Part shown: one piece after another, positions 8,627 through 15,866 of the stretch
Position numbering within the stretch: position 1 is the stretch's first letter
Layout of the letters: each line of letters begins with the position of its first letter
NCBI RefSeq assembly: GCF_000429985.1
Contig: NZ_AUCX01000023.1
Coordinates: forward strand, 1-64,000
Length of the DNA: 64,000 bases
Source of the DNA: Maridesulfovibrio bastinii DSM 16055
Lineage (GTDB): Bacteria > Desulfobacterota > Desulfovibrionia > Desulfovibrionales > Desulfovibrionaceae
Direction: 5' to 3'
The notes under the pieces: generated by a model
The model's input: the letters and a program-made list of their open reading frames with translations, nothing else
Told to the model about the DNA's origin: nothing
The model's database searches: none
Program-made: the position numbers and the translations under genes

Positions 8627-9437
8627 AAATTATTTCAAGATAACAGTTCTCTGCGACAACGAAACTACATCTCCTGATCTTGAAAAAGAATGGGGATTAT
8701 CCATGTCTATTCAGCTTCCTGATAAGAATTTCTGGTTATGGGACGCTGGAGCCACAGATCTGTTTCTTAGAAATGCAGAAAAATTAAATGTTGTTCCTGA
8801 GAAAGCGGTTGGGCTGGCTCTCAGTCACGGGCATTGGGATCATACAGGTGGAATGGATGCACTTATGGACAAAGGCTTTATTGGCCCAGTGTATGCCCAT
8901 GCGGAATTTGCCTCAAAGCGCTACTCGGAAGAAGATGATGGCAGCTGTAAGGATGCATCGTTTTCCTGCCGGTACCCGGGAACTATAATAGTCAGAGATC
9001 AGGTAGAGCTTGATGAAGGAATCTACATGATAACTTCTATTAAAAGAAGACCAGGATTATTTGAAGCAACTGACGGTCTGTTTGTTGATTCTGAAAAAAA
9101 TACAGTAGATACAGTACCTGATGATGCATTCCTGCTGCTGGACACTCCTTCAGGACCGGTAGTAATCCTAGGCTGCTGCCATAGCGGAATTGCCAATACA
9201 TTATACCATATGCAGGAAGTCACAGGAATTAATAAAGTTCATGCCATTCTTGGTGGTCTGCATCTGTATCGCAGTACTGAAGATCAAAAATTAGAAACAG
9301 CCAAGGTTATTGAAGAATTCGGAACTGAGCTGGTTTCTCCAGGACATTGTAGCGGAAACGCCGGTTATGAATATTTAAAAGAAAAACTATCCTGTAAGGT
9401 AATCCCCATGGGCTCAGGTAGTAAATACGAGTTTTAA
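8610..9437 (+). CDS. Metallo-beta-lactamase-fold hydrolase (COG1237 type)
   Basis: The 275-residue protein has the metal-binding motif LSHGHWDHTGG (His73, His75, Asp77, His78), further ligands at GCCHSGIAN and a terminal SPGHCSGNAGY histidine. This arrangement is typical of the COG1237 group that includes archaeal enzymes named 7,8-dihydropterin-6-methyl-ribofuranosylaminobenzene phosphate synthase. It begins ITVLCDNET, as those proteins do. The bacterial substrate is unknown. The ATG at 8610 lies inside the last codons of cimA, so the genes overlap by 17 bases; a GTG at 8583 would overlap more. It closes the plus-strand run and is followed by a strong terminator. Calling it a methanopterin gene would be unjustified. 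Confidence 0.82.
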   Translation: MSGQNKNYFKITVLCDNETTSPDLEKEWGLSMSIQLPDKNFWLWDAGATDLFLRNAEKLNVVPEKAVGLALSHGHWDHTGGMDALMDKGFIGPVYAHAEFASKRYSEEDDGSCKDASFSCRYPGTIIVRDQVELDEGIYMITSIKRRPGLFEATDGLFVDSEKNTVDTVPDDAFLLLDTPSGPVVILGCCHSGIANTLYHMQEVTGINKVHAILGGLHLYRSTEDQKLETAKVIEEFGTELVSPGHCSGNAGYEYLKEKLSCKVIPMGSGSKYEF

Positions 9438-9441
9438 AATT

Positions 9442-9468
9442 AAGCCCCGGATTTAATCCGGGGCTTTT
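9442..9468. terminator. Hairpin terminator between convergent genes
   Basis: AAGCCCCGGAT and ATCCGGGGCTT form an 11-bp perfect stem with a TTA loop, followed by TTTC on the plus strand. It ends the pdxJ-to-metallohydrolase run and lies just before the stop of the minus-strand GH57 gene. Confidence 0.85.
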
Positions 9469-9481
9469 CATTTTCCACTTT

Positions 9482-11716
9482 CTAAAAACCGATTAAACGT
9501 CCAAATTCCTGACTTTGTTTTTCTCTTAAAACATTCATCCAGTAGCTATTCTGTATATCCCAGTAATTTATTTCCAAATTCAACATTTTCAATTTCGAAA
9601 TAGCATTTATCAGATACTCCCAGTCTGGACTCTCCTCACTCAAGACTGAACAAATTTCCATACTTATCCTTTTACCTAAAGAAATAAGTTCAACGTTGTC
9701 TTTCCCTACTTCACTCAAAAAATGGATCAAATCAGGAGAAGTCTTCGAACCTTCTGAAAAAATATATTCATAAACCATAACCGGCCAAAGCTCTTTCCAT
9801 TTATACTCATTGGTTTGAACAGACTGATAGTCGTCAAAGCTTAGAAACATAGAATTTACTGATAACTCTTTTCCAATTCTGGCATCCCATAATCTTTCTG
9901 AATATATTTCCAACCACCTTAAAGAAATGTACTGACGATTTTTCCATGGCAGATCATTTACAGCTTCTGAAAAAGACTCTCCATCTACACTTACATCAAC
10001 AACCGCTGACATAATGTTATCATCACAATTCCATTTCCAACTATAACTTTTGACTTGTGATTCTAAATGCCACTTAATTGAGGCTATACCATACAAATTC
10101 TCCAGATCAGAATTTGAATCAACTTCAATACTGATCTCTACTTCAGGCCAACAAATGCGGCTTTTTTCACCGGGTGAAGGGAAAGCGTCTTCAACAAACA
10201 ATAAAGGAATCGTTTGAGCTATTAGCTTGGATGGAGACTCACTCCGCGGCTTTATAATATTATCCCAAATATTTGTTCCACTGCCATACCTTTCCTCATT
10301 TGATTGGGCCTCTGAAATAATAGAAATAAAATCAGCTTCCAAATCTTCAAGCCCGTTTTTTTTCGCAATCTCAATCGCCCGTAAAGCAAAAGTCATATTA
10401 TTTACAGGCTCTAAACGTGCCAGATCATCAAAAAACCACCCACAACTTGCAAATGAAGCCAATGCCCACTTCTGCATTGAGAGCATTGCCCATCCTTTAT
10501 CCTTACTATCTGTATTATCTGTCAAAAAATAGTTATCAGAATATTTATCTTCACTTATAAGACCACTTAAAACTGCACCATAATTTAGAAGGGCATCTTG
10601 AGGATCTTTAAAAACAGTCTGCCCTTCTGCAAGATAAAAATTATCTATGCTGGTTTTTATGTGTTGCAGTCCATCCCTTAATGGTTTCCTCCATTTCTGA
10701 TTCCAGTCAGGATGTCCGCCGGTGGAGCAGCCACAATCGCTTCTCCAGCGTTCTACACCGTGGTAACAACTCCATGAGGAATTATCTCTAATTTTTACTT
10801 CATATTCAGGAGGATTCTTTTCAAGAAACGCAGCATAGTTTGTAATGGATATTCCATCACGATTTTCAATTGCCTGTTTGAGGACGTATGCCAACGCCAT
10901 CTCTCCAAATTCAAAATGATGCCCGTAGGTTTCACCATCTGTTGCAATGGAGAGAAGCCCGCTTCCATCATGCGAAGCTCCGGATAGCCTTCTCCAAAAA
11001 TTTTCACCATCCCGTAGCAAGCCTTCAAAAGCTACAGACTGAGATAGCCCTCCATCATAGAAAAAGATTGAAATACTCTTACCTGATGGTAAATTTACCA
11101 GATAAGGTCTTCTGATATCGAGCGAAGACTCATCTACTCCTTCCCAGACTCCAGATCCCAAAAGACTTATAGATTCAGCCTGCCTTGGGGCCAGTAAAGT
11201 AAATTTTATGCCATACTCAGCAAGAACTTCCAGTGATTCGATATCGCAGGCTGTCTCTGAAAGCCACATACCCTCAGGCTTACGGTTGAATCTTGATTCA
11301 AAATCAGCAACGGCCCATGCAACTTCAACCTTTTTATCAAATTCAGTAGCCAGAGGCATAATTACATGGTGATAAATCTGCGCTATCGCATTTCCGTGTC
11401 CCCATCTTTTGAGACTGCGTCTATCCGCGTCCTGAAGTTTCTCTATTAATTCAGGATCAGATCTTTCTAACCAATTAAACAAAGTTGGACCGATATTAAA
11501 ACTCATCCATTCATAACAATTGATAATTTCATCAATCCTTCCATCTCCATTCATTCTTCTGGCCCATGCCAACGGAGTATAACTTTCTCTGGCAATCCTC
11601 TCATTCCAATGTCTGAAAGGAGCTGCACTTCCCTCAGGCAAAATCTTATTCAACCAAGGGTCTTCACGTGGTGGCTGATAAAAATGACCATGTATACAAA
11701 GGTGCTTTTCAGACAT
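9482..11716 (-). CDS. Glycoside hydrolase family 57 protein with DUF3536-like region
   Basis: The 744-residue soluble protein begins with CIHGHFYQPPREDPW, the first conserved region of GH57 alpha-amylase/glucanotransferase-like enzymes. The catalytic barrel spans about residues 1-330 and includes MWLSETACDIESLEVLAEYGI (read in two parts) and the ATDGETYGHHFEFGEMAL region, where an acidic catalytic residue is expected. The rest (about 350-744) resembles the DUF3536 extension in sequence character. It has no signal peptide, so it probably acts on cytoplasmic glycogen-like or maltodextrin substrates. GAGGATAATTAA precedes the ATG. It is monocistronic, with no glycogen genes beside it. Exact specificity cannot be assigned. 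Confidence 0.85.
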   Translation of the reverse strand: MSEKHLCIHGHFYQPPREDPWLNKILPEGSAAPFRHWNERIARESYTPLAWARRMNGDGRIDEIINCYEWMSFNIGPTLFNWLERSDPELIEKLQDADRRSLKRWGHGNAIAQIYHHVIMPLATEFDKKVEVAWAVADFESRFNRKPEGMWLSETACDIESLEVLAEYGIKFTLLAPRQAESISLLGSGVWEGVDESSLDIRRPYLVNLPSGKSISIFFYDGGLSQSVAFEGLLRDGENFWRRLSGASHDGSGLLSIATDGETYGHHFEFGEMALAYVLKQAIENRDGISITNYAAFLEKNPPEYEVKIRDNSSWSCYHGVERWRSDCGCSTGGHPDWNQKWRKPLRDGLQHIKTSIDNFYLAEGQTVFKDPQDALLNYGAVLSGLISEDKYSDNYFLTDNTDSKDKGWAMLSMQKWALASFASCGWFFDDLARLEPVNNMTFALRAIEIAKKNGLEDLEADFISIISEAQSNEERYGSGTNIWDNIIKPRSESPSKLIAQTIPLLFVEDAFPSPGEKSRICWPEVEISIEVDSNSDLENLYGIASIKWHLESQVKSYSWKWNCDDNIMSAVVDVSVDGESFSEAVNDLPWKNRQYISLRWLEIYSERLWDARIGKELSVNSMFLSFDDYQSVQTNEYKWKELWPVMVYEYIFSEGSKTSPDLIHFLSEVGKDNVELISLGKRISMEICSVLSEESPDWEYLINAISKLKMLNLEINYWDIQNSYWMNVLREKQSQEFGRLIGF

Positions 11717-11840
11717 TTAATTATCCTCACTTTAAATTTTTGACCAATACAATAGATACAAAATACACACTAAAAATCCAATCCGATATTAAAATTTATA
11801 TAACATAGATTTCAGCATATATTAAAAAGCAAAATAATAA

Positions 11841-11873
11841 AAAACCGCCGACAGAATTTCTGCCGGCGGTTTT
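11841..11873 (-). terminator. Terminator of the polyferredoxin operon
   Basis: An ACCGCCG...CGGCGGT hairpin with an inner AGAAATTCT-like stem lies at 11844-11870. On the minus strand it is followed by a T-run (A-run on the plus strand at left), placed 30 bases after the polyferredoxin stop codon. Confidence 0.8.
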
Positions 11874-11901
11874 TATATGTATTTATGACAATTTGTTTTA
11901 A

Positions 11902-12642
11902 TTATTTATTACTATTAGATAAACGGTTTTCCAATTCAATAGAATCAACAGGACAATCCTTTGCACAGACCCCGCAATTGGTACAATTATGACGGGAAGG
12001 ACGAGTCTCCATTCCACATAATTTTTCACACTTACCACAGTCAGTACATGAGTCCTTCATTTTATAACGAAATAAGCTAAAATGACTGAATATTTCTAAC
12101 AACCCTCCTGTAGGGCAAAAGAAACGGCACCAGAAATATGGAATCACCAGCCCAAGGAGAAGTGCTACCAGAACAAATCCTGTCCTGATGAACCATAAAG
12201 GAAAGGCGTGTTCAAAAGTCAATGATGTTGCCTGCCAAAACTCTCCAGTCCTTATAGGAATAGCCCACCGGGGATTGTGACCAAACCAGAAAAGATAGAT
12301 GGCAACAGCTAAACTTATATATTTAATATAGGACAAATTCTTATCTAATTTATTCCTGATAGCACCTTTTAATACAGAAAATTTACTAAACAATTCTGAT
12401 ATCATTCCACCGGGACAAGCATAAGAGCAGAAAGCACGTCCAAACATCAAACCTGAAACTAATATAGCAATCCATGCCGATAACCATATTTTCTTACCGG
12501 GACACTGAATAACGGGGCAATTTTCACAACTGACATAAGGTACAGCAAAAGGACACCTAAAAATACCATAATATGAAAACGTACCTATAAAATACAATGA
12601 AGCAATTTGAATAATCCTTCTTGGCCATTGAATTCTAGACAT
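11902..12642 (-). CDS. NapH/NosR-like membrane polyferredoxin
   Basis: The 246-residue protein has about five predicted membrane segments and cysteine motifs typical of the NapH/NosR/RdxA group: an N-terminal SCENCPVIQCPG, FCSYACPGGM and WCRFFCPTGGLLEI on membrane edges, then a C-terminal pair of 4Fe-4S motifs, CTDCGKCEKLC and CTNCGVCAKDCP. Such proteins pass electrons across or along the membrane from quinol to a partner. The ATG at 12642 is chosen because GGAG lies 6 bases before it; the gene overlaps the upstream binding-protein gene by 8 bases, implying coupled synthesis. No nap, nos or other reductase gene is nearby, so the acceptor is unknown. The only partner in view is the Tat-exported ModA-like protein. 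Confidence 0.82.
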   Translation of the reverse strand: MSRIQWPRRIIQIASLYFIGTFSYYGIFRCPFAVPYVSCENCPVIQCPGKKIWLSAWIAILVSGLMFGRAFCSYACPGGMISELFSKFSVLKGAIRNKLDKNLSYIKYISLAVAIYLFWFGHNPRWAIPIRTGEFWQATSLTFEHAFPLWFIRTGFVLVALLLGLVIPYFWCRFFCPTGGLLEIFSHFSLFRYKMKDSCTDCGKCEKLCGMETRPSRHNCTNCGVCAKDCPVDSIELENRLSNSNK

Positions 12643-13489
12643 CATACACTCCATATTTCTTAACAAGACGCTGCCCTTCTTCAGACCTAGCGTGGATAAA
12701 ACCTGCATTTTCAAAACATGCCTGCCCTATTTCCCCACAGACAAAATCTATAAAATCGTGAGCAAGATCTTTATCTTTGGCAAATTTCATTACACCTATT
12801 GAAAAAGGTATAGGTGCTGCCGGGAAAAATTCTTCCGGTATATCAATAACTTCAAATTTATTTAAATAGCGTGGAAGTCTGGTAATTCTCTGTTCCACAA
12901 CTGAGGCATCATATTGTCCAGAAGCCACTGCGGCAACATCATGCTGAACACATGATCCCAACATTCCTGCATTCTGCTTTGCTTCCTTAATTACGCCACT
13001 TTTTTTCAAAACACCCATAACAGCTTTACCACCCGGAGGTGACGACTCAGGTGAAAGCTGGCAAACAACATCAGGACGTTTCAAGTCTTCAATTGATTTG
13101 ATATTCTTAGGATTACCAGCTGGGGTGATAAGTACATATTTTGTAAAGCAAAGCGGTTGAAAACTTAACATCTTGCCTTGAGCTTTAAGTTTTTTAGCAA
13201 GAGCAAGAACTCTTGGCGCAAAAACTTCTGTTTCAGCACTCCCGAGCAAAGATTTTCCCAAAGCAGCAGCAAAGGCTCCAGTATAAGCAATATGCTTACC
13301 CGTCTTTTTTTCAAAGGCCTCATTGGCAGGAATAAAGGCTTCTGCCAGACCACCACAAGACCAAACCTGCAATGACTGTTGCGCGGGGTCTGCTTTTACG
13401 GGAGATGCTGACGCTGCAAAACCAGCGAGAGCAAGAGTACCACCTTTAATAAATGAACGACGATTCATCTCAGAAACTTTTTTAGGCAA
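12635..13489 (-). CDS. Tat-exported ModA-like substrate-binding protein
   Basis: The 284-residue protein opens with a twin-arginine leader (MNRRSFIKGGTLALAGFAAS, from the eighth codon on) and then a periplasmic-binding-protein fold resembling ModA and sulfate/thiosulfate binders (LQVWSCGGLAEAFIPANEAFEKKTG, in two parts; FVCGEIGQACFENAGFI near the end). Folded Tat export suggests a cofactor or early folding. No ABC permease or ATPase is adjacent; instead the downstream gene is a membrane polyferredoxin overlapping by 8 bases. The start is read as TTG at 13489 with AGGAG 8 bases upstream; an internal ATG at 13468 is an alternative that still keeps the Tat motif. The ligand is unknown: molybdate, tungstate or another oxyanion are guesses from the fold only. 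Confidence 0.78.
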   Translation of the reverse strand: MPKKVSEMNRRSFIKGGTLALAGFAASASPVKADPAQQSLQVWSCGGLAEAFIPANEAFEKKTGKHIAYTGAFAAALGKSLLGSAETEVFAPRVLALAKKLKAQGKMLSFQPLCFTKYVLITPAGNPKNIKSIEDLKRPDVVCQLSPESSPPGGKAVMGVLKKSGVIKEAKQNAGMLGSCVQHDVAAVASGQYDASVVEQRITRLPRYLNKFEVIDIPEEFFPAAPIPFSIGVMKFAKDKDLAHDFIDFVCGEIGQACFENAGFIHARSEEGQRLVKKYGVYDV

Positions 13490-13503
13490 AAGACAGCTCC
13501 TAT

Positions 13504-13527
13504 CCGAAATTCGGTTATAAATTTCGG
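13504..13527 (-). promoter_or_regulatory. Leader hairpin before the Tat binding-protein gene
   Basis: CCGAAATT (13504-13511) and AATTTCGG (13520-13527) form an 8-bp perfect stem with an 8-base loop, 3 bases upstream of the Shine-Dalgarno of the binding-protein gene on the minus strand. It could be an operator or a structured leader; no known riboswitch class was recognised. Confidence 0.35.
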
Positions 13528-13775
13528 CAGTCTTTATGATTAGAAAATAATAAATAGGATTAACTTAACGTCAAAAAACAAATCATTAATTATAGCTCGA
13601 AACTATATTCTGCTGTTACATACAACAGAATTAACAGCAGAAAAGAATTTAAAGCTAATTAATATTATTAATGATTTTGAATGAATATCATAGAATCTGT
13701 GCTAATAAAATCTGAGAATTCAAATAATTATTGTAGGTAGTTAGAATAAAAAAGATTAAAATATAATATAAAAAG

Positions 13776-14321
13776 CTACCTTACATAGCCTATCTGCTGC
13801 AACATTCTCGAAGCTTTTGAAGAAAGAACATAGCCATTTCTATAACTGACACTTGGACCTTTCAAAGAGATTCGGTTTACAAATCCGATATCTTCCAAAA
13901 CACAAAAGACTTCATGATTATATGACTGCTCCATCATTCGCCGTGGAGCAATGCCACAATAAAGGTTAATCCTTGAAAAATGGTATATATCCATTAATGC
14001 CTGAATATGTTCTTTATCAAGACAGTCATCTATTTCAAAATCTACTTCACAAAGTTTATCCCAATCACTGTTTTTAATATCAATGCCATATTTATTGAAC
14101 TCACCAGCGGCCTTACTTGATATTTTATAGCCAACACGGCTGTTACCACATGAAGTAAATATGACGCCTTCTTCTATCAGCCCCAGATCTATTAAATACT
14201 TGATCAGGTCATCATCGTAAATTGCTGCTTCTTTTTTAGGTAACAGACCATGATATCTTTTTATATTTGAATATCCATTGATATGCTTCAAAACTTGTAA
14301 ATGACTGTCAGTTAAAACCAT
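13776..14321 (-). CDS. Hypothetical protein (no family recognised)
   Basis: The 181-residue soluble protein has no signal peptide or membrane segment. The ATG at 14321 is preceded by GAGGTG, which outweighs a start 26 codons upstream. The sequence looks like two related segments of about 85 residues: each starts with a helical stretch (LKHINGYSNIKRYHGLLPKKE and MDIYHFSRINLYCGIAPRR, the latter with similar spacing), continues into a short acidic helix ending in IGLIEEG or IGFVNRIS-like text, and closes with SSKAAGEFNKYGI or SSKASRMLQQIGYV. This internal duplication, with compact helices, would suit tandem winged-helix modules, but that is inference. It stands alone between AT-rich gaps. Confidence 0.6.
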   Translation of the reverse strand: MVLTDSHLQVLKHINGYSNIKRYHGLLPKKEAAIYDDDLIKYLIDLGLIEEGVIFTSCGNSRVGYKISSKAAGEFNKYGIDIKNSDWDKLCEVDFEIDDCLDKEHIQALMDIYHFSRINLYCGIAPRRMMEQSYNHEVFCVLEDIGFVNRISLKGPSVSYRNGYVLSSKASRMLQQIGYVR

Positions 14322-14704
14322 TCGGCACCTCAGATTGCAAATTATGAAATGAATTATATATAGTAAATCTTCAAAGGATTTTGATAAAAAAAACCGCACT
14401 ATTCTATGATAGTGCGGGGCAATCCTACAAATTCAAAATAAAAAATGTCCAGAAAAGATCCGGTTGTCATCAAATCGTAACATATCTTTTTTTCGTTACA
14501 AAAAAAAAGAGTAAAATGAATATAAAAATATTAAATAAAAATTACAGTAAATATCTTTAATAGATAAATTTATTTTCAATAGATTTAAGCTGAAAAGCAG
14601 CAGCCGTGATTAAATTAAAAATAACAAAGTAACATTTTGTCCATTTTTAAATTTCAATGAATTTTACCCTGATAACATTCGTGCTTATAATTCGACAGAA
14701 ATTT
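14322..14704. other. AT-rich intergenic region between two orphan genes
   Basis: About 380 bases with very low GC content and no credible coding frame. It contains the hairpin at 14394-14417 and otherwise long A and T runs. No RNA gene or known regulatory motif was recognised. Confidence 0.6.
14394..14417 (-). terminator. Hairpin with T-run on minus strand
   Basis: CCGCACTAT (14394-14402) and ATAGTGCGG (14409-14417) form a perfect 9-bp stem, followed on the minus strand by a long T-run. It separates the two orphan minus-strand genes, ending the upstream transcript about 290 bases after its stop codon. Confidence 0.75.
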
Positions 14705-15130
14705 TTATTTAGTCACAAATAATTTAAGCGGCTCTTTCTTCTTTTTTAAATTTGCGGCTACTTTTTGGTCGTTATCAGCTGAAAGCTTTACAAATATATT
14801 TTTACAGGCAAAGCATTCCCAGTATTTATCACGTTCCTGTAATCTGACCAGTATTCCTTCAGTATCATAACAAACCTGACAATAAGGTCCGTTTTTAACT
14901 GAATCATCATCAATCCAATACTTTTGTCCGTCAAAATCCATGCATTCAGCCAGATCAAGGACTTCAGCGACTTCATTTACCTGCTTTTTTAGAAGATTGT
15001 TTTCAGTATATAGCTCAAGAAATTCTTCCTGAATAATCTTCAGCAGGTCAGCAGCTTCTTTATCTCTGCCTTCATTAAACAATTCCAATACCTTACGGAA
15101 ATTTGTACCATGAATTGTCTTAGATTTCAT
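14705..15130 (-). CDS. Hypothetical protein with helical N terminus and zinc-ribbon-like C terminus
   Basis: The 141-residue product has a charged helical N-terminal half (about residues 8-60, coiled-coil-like: LFNEGRDKEAADLLKIIQEE, LLKKQVNEVAEVLDLAE). It then has a four-cysteine module of pattern GPYCQVCYDTE...YWECFACKN (about residues 80-112). The CxxC...CxxC spacing fits a structural zinc ribbon. Small proteins with a YW...GPYC...C...W.C..C module occur in many anaerobic bacteria without assigned function. The C terminus is lysine-rich. GGTGGAG precedes the ATG. It is probably cytoplasmic, possibly binding nucleic acid or a protein; that is inference only. Confidence 0.68.
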   Translation of the reverse strand: MKSKTIHGTNFRKVLELFNEGRDKEAADLLKIIQEEFLELYTENNLLKKQVNEVAEVLDLAECMDFDGQKYWIDDDSVKNGPYCQVCYDTEGILVRLQERDKYWECFACKNIFVKLSADNDQKVAANLKKKKEPLKLFVTK

Positions 15131-15316
15131 TTTACTCCACCTTCAGTTAAAATTTGTGAGGCTTATGAATATTATCGACTCTTTCCAGACCTTCTTTAGT
15201 ATTTAAATAAACTTTCAAGACAAATTTTCATATAAAGTTTATACAACCCTGATTAATTATCTTATAGCTTACAGAGCACCCTAAACATAACTTTAGAACT
15301 GTTTTTCAGCTAAAGG

Positions 15317-15345
15317 TTGACAGAGTTTAACCCCATTCATATATC
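15317..15345 (+). promoter_or_regulatory. Sigma-70-type promoter for the DUF493 gene
   Basis: TTGACA (15317-15322) is separated by exactly 17 bases from TATATC (15340-15345). The -35 box is perfect and the -10 box differs from TATAAT at the fifth and sixth bases. Transcription would begin about 60 bases ahead of the ATG at 15414. Confidence 0.65.
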
Positions 15346-15413
15346 TTCCCGACTGTGCAACTGGGCATTGCAACACATTATTTTGATATCTTACTGAAAA
15401 AATGGAGAAAAAT

Positions 15414-15674
15414 ATGGGAAATTCGCTGGAGAGTTTTAAACAGACGCTTGACGAAAATCACGACTGGCCTTGCGAATACACATTCAAATTTATTATTCCT
15501 GCAACTTCAATAGATGAAATTAAAAGTATGCTTGATGGAATAGAATTTTCAATCCGCGAATCAAAAGGTGGCAAATATATCAGCATTACAGCCTGCATCA
15601 ACGCCTGCGGATCAGATGAAATTATTAATATTTATAGCAAGGCTTCCACAATTGAAGGTATTATCAGCCTCTAA
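15414..15674 (+). CDS. DUF493 (YbeD-like) family protein
   Basis: The 86-residue protein shows the ferredoxin-like DUF493 pattern: WPCEYTFKFIIP near residue 18, a helical SIDEIKSMLDGI, the glycine-rich SKGGKYISITACI strand and a final helix (SDEIINIYSKASTIEGI). Members such as E. coli YbeD are small regulators or adaptor-like proteins with unclear roles. The start at 15414 is chosen because GGAG lies 6 bases upstream; the ATG at 15402 would have its own coding sequence overlapping that site. It has its own promoter and sits 190 bases before ileS, with no obvious functional link to it. Confidence 0.8.
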   Translation: MGNSLESFKQTLDENHDWPCEYTFKFIIPATSIDEIKSMLDGIEFSIRESKGGKYISITACINACGSDEIINIYSKASTIEGIISL

Positions 15675-15866
15675 ACGACAATTATTCGAATTCAGTATAT
15701 CTGTAACTAAAATACATAATTTTTCCTGAAAACAGCTTGATTCAACTCCCATTAAGAGTCGTTTTCTTGACTTCCATTGCACCTTGATTAAAAGTGTCTC
15801 CCTCTAAATACAGATAGACCTTTTTTAAATTTCAAATATCAGTACTCCCGGAGGACTTTGGTAAAA

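Noticed and set aside
15675-15866. T-box leader before ileS
   Set aside because: No T-box sequence, specifier loop or terminator was seen in this gap.
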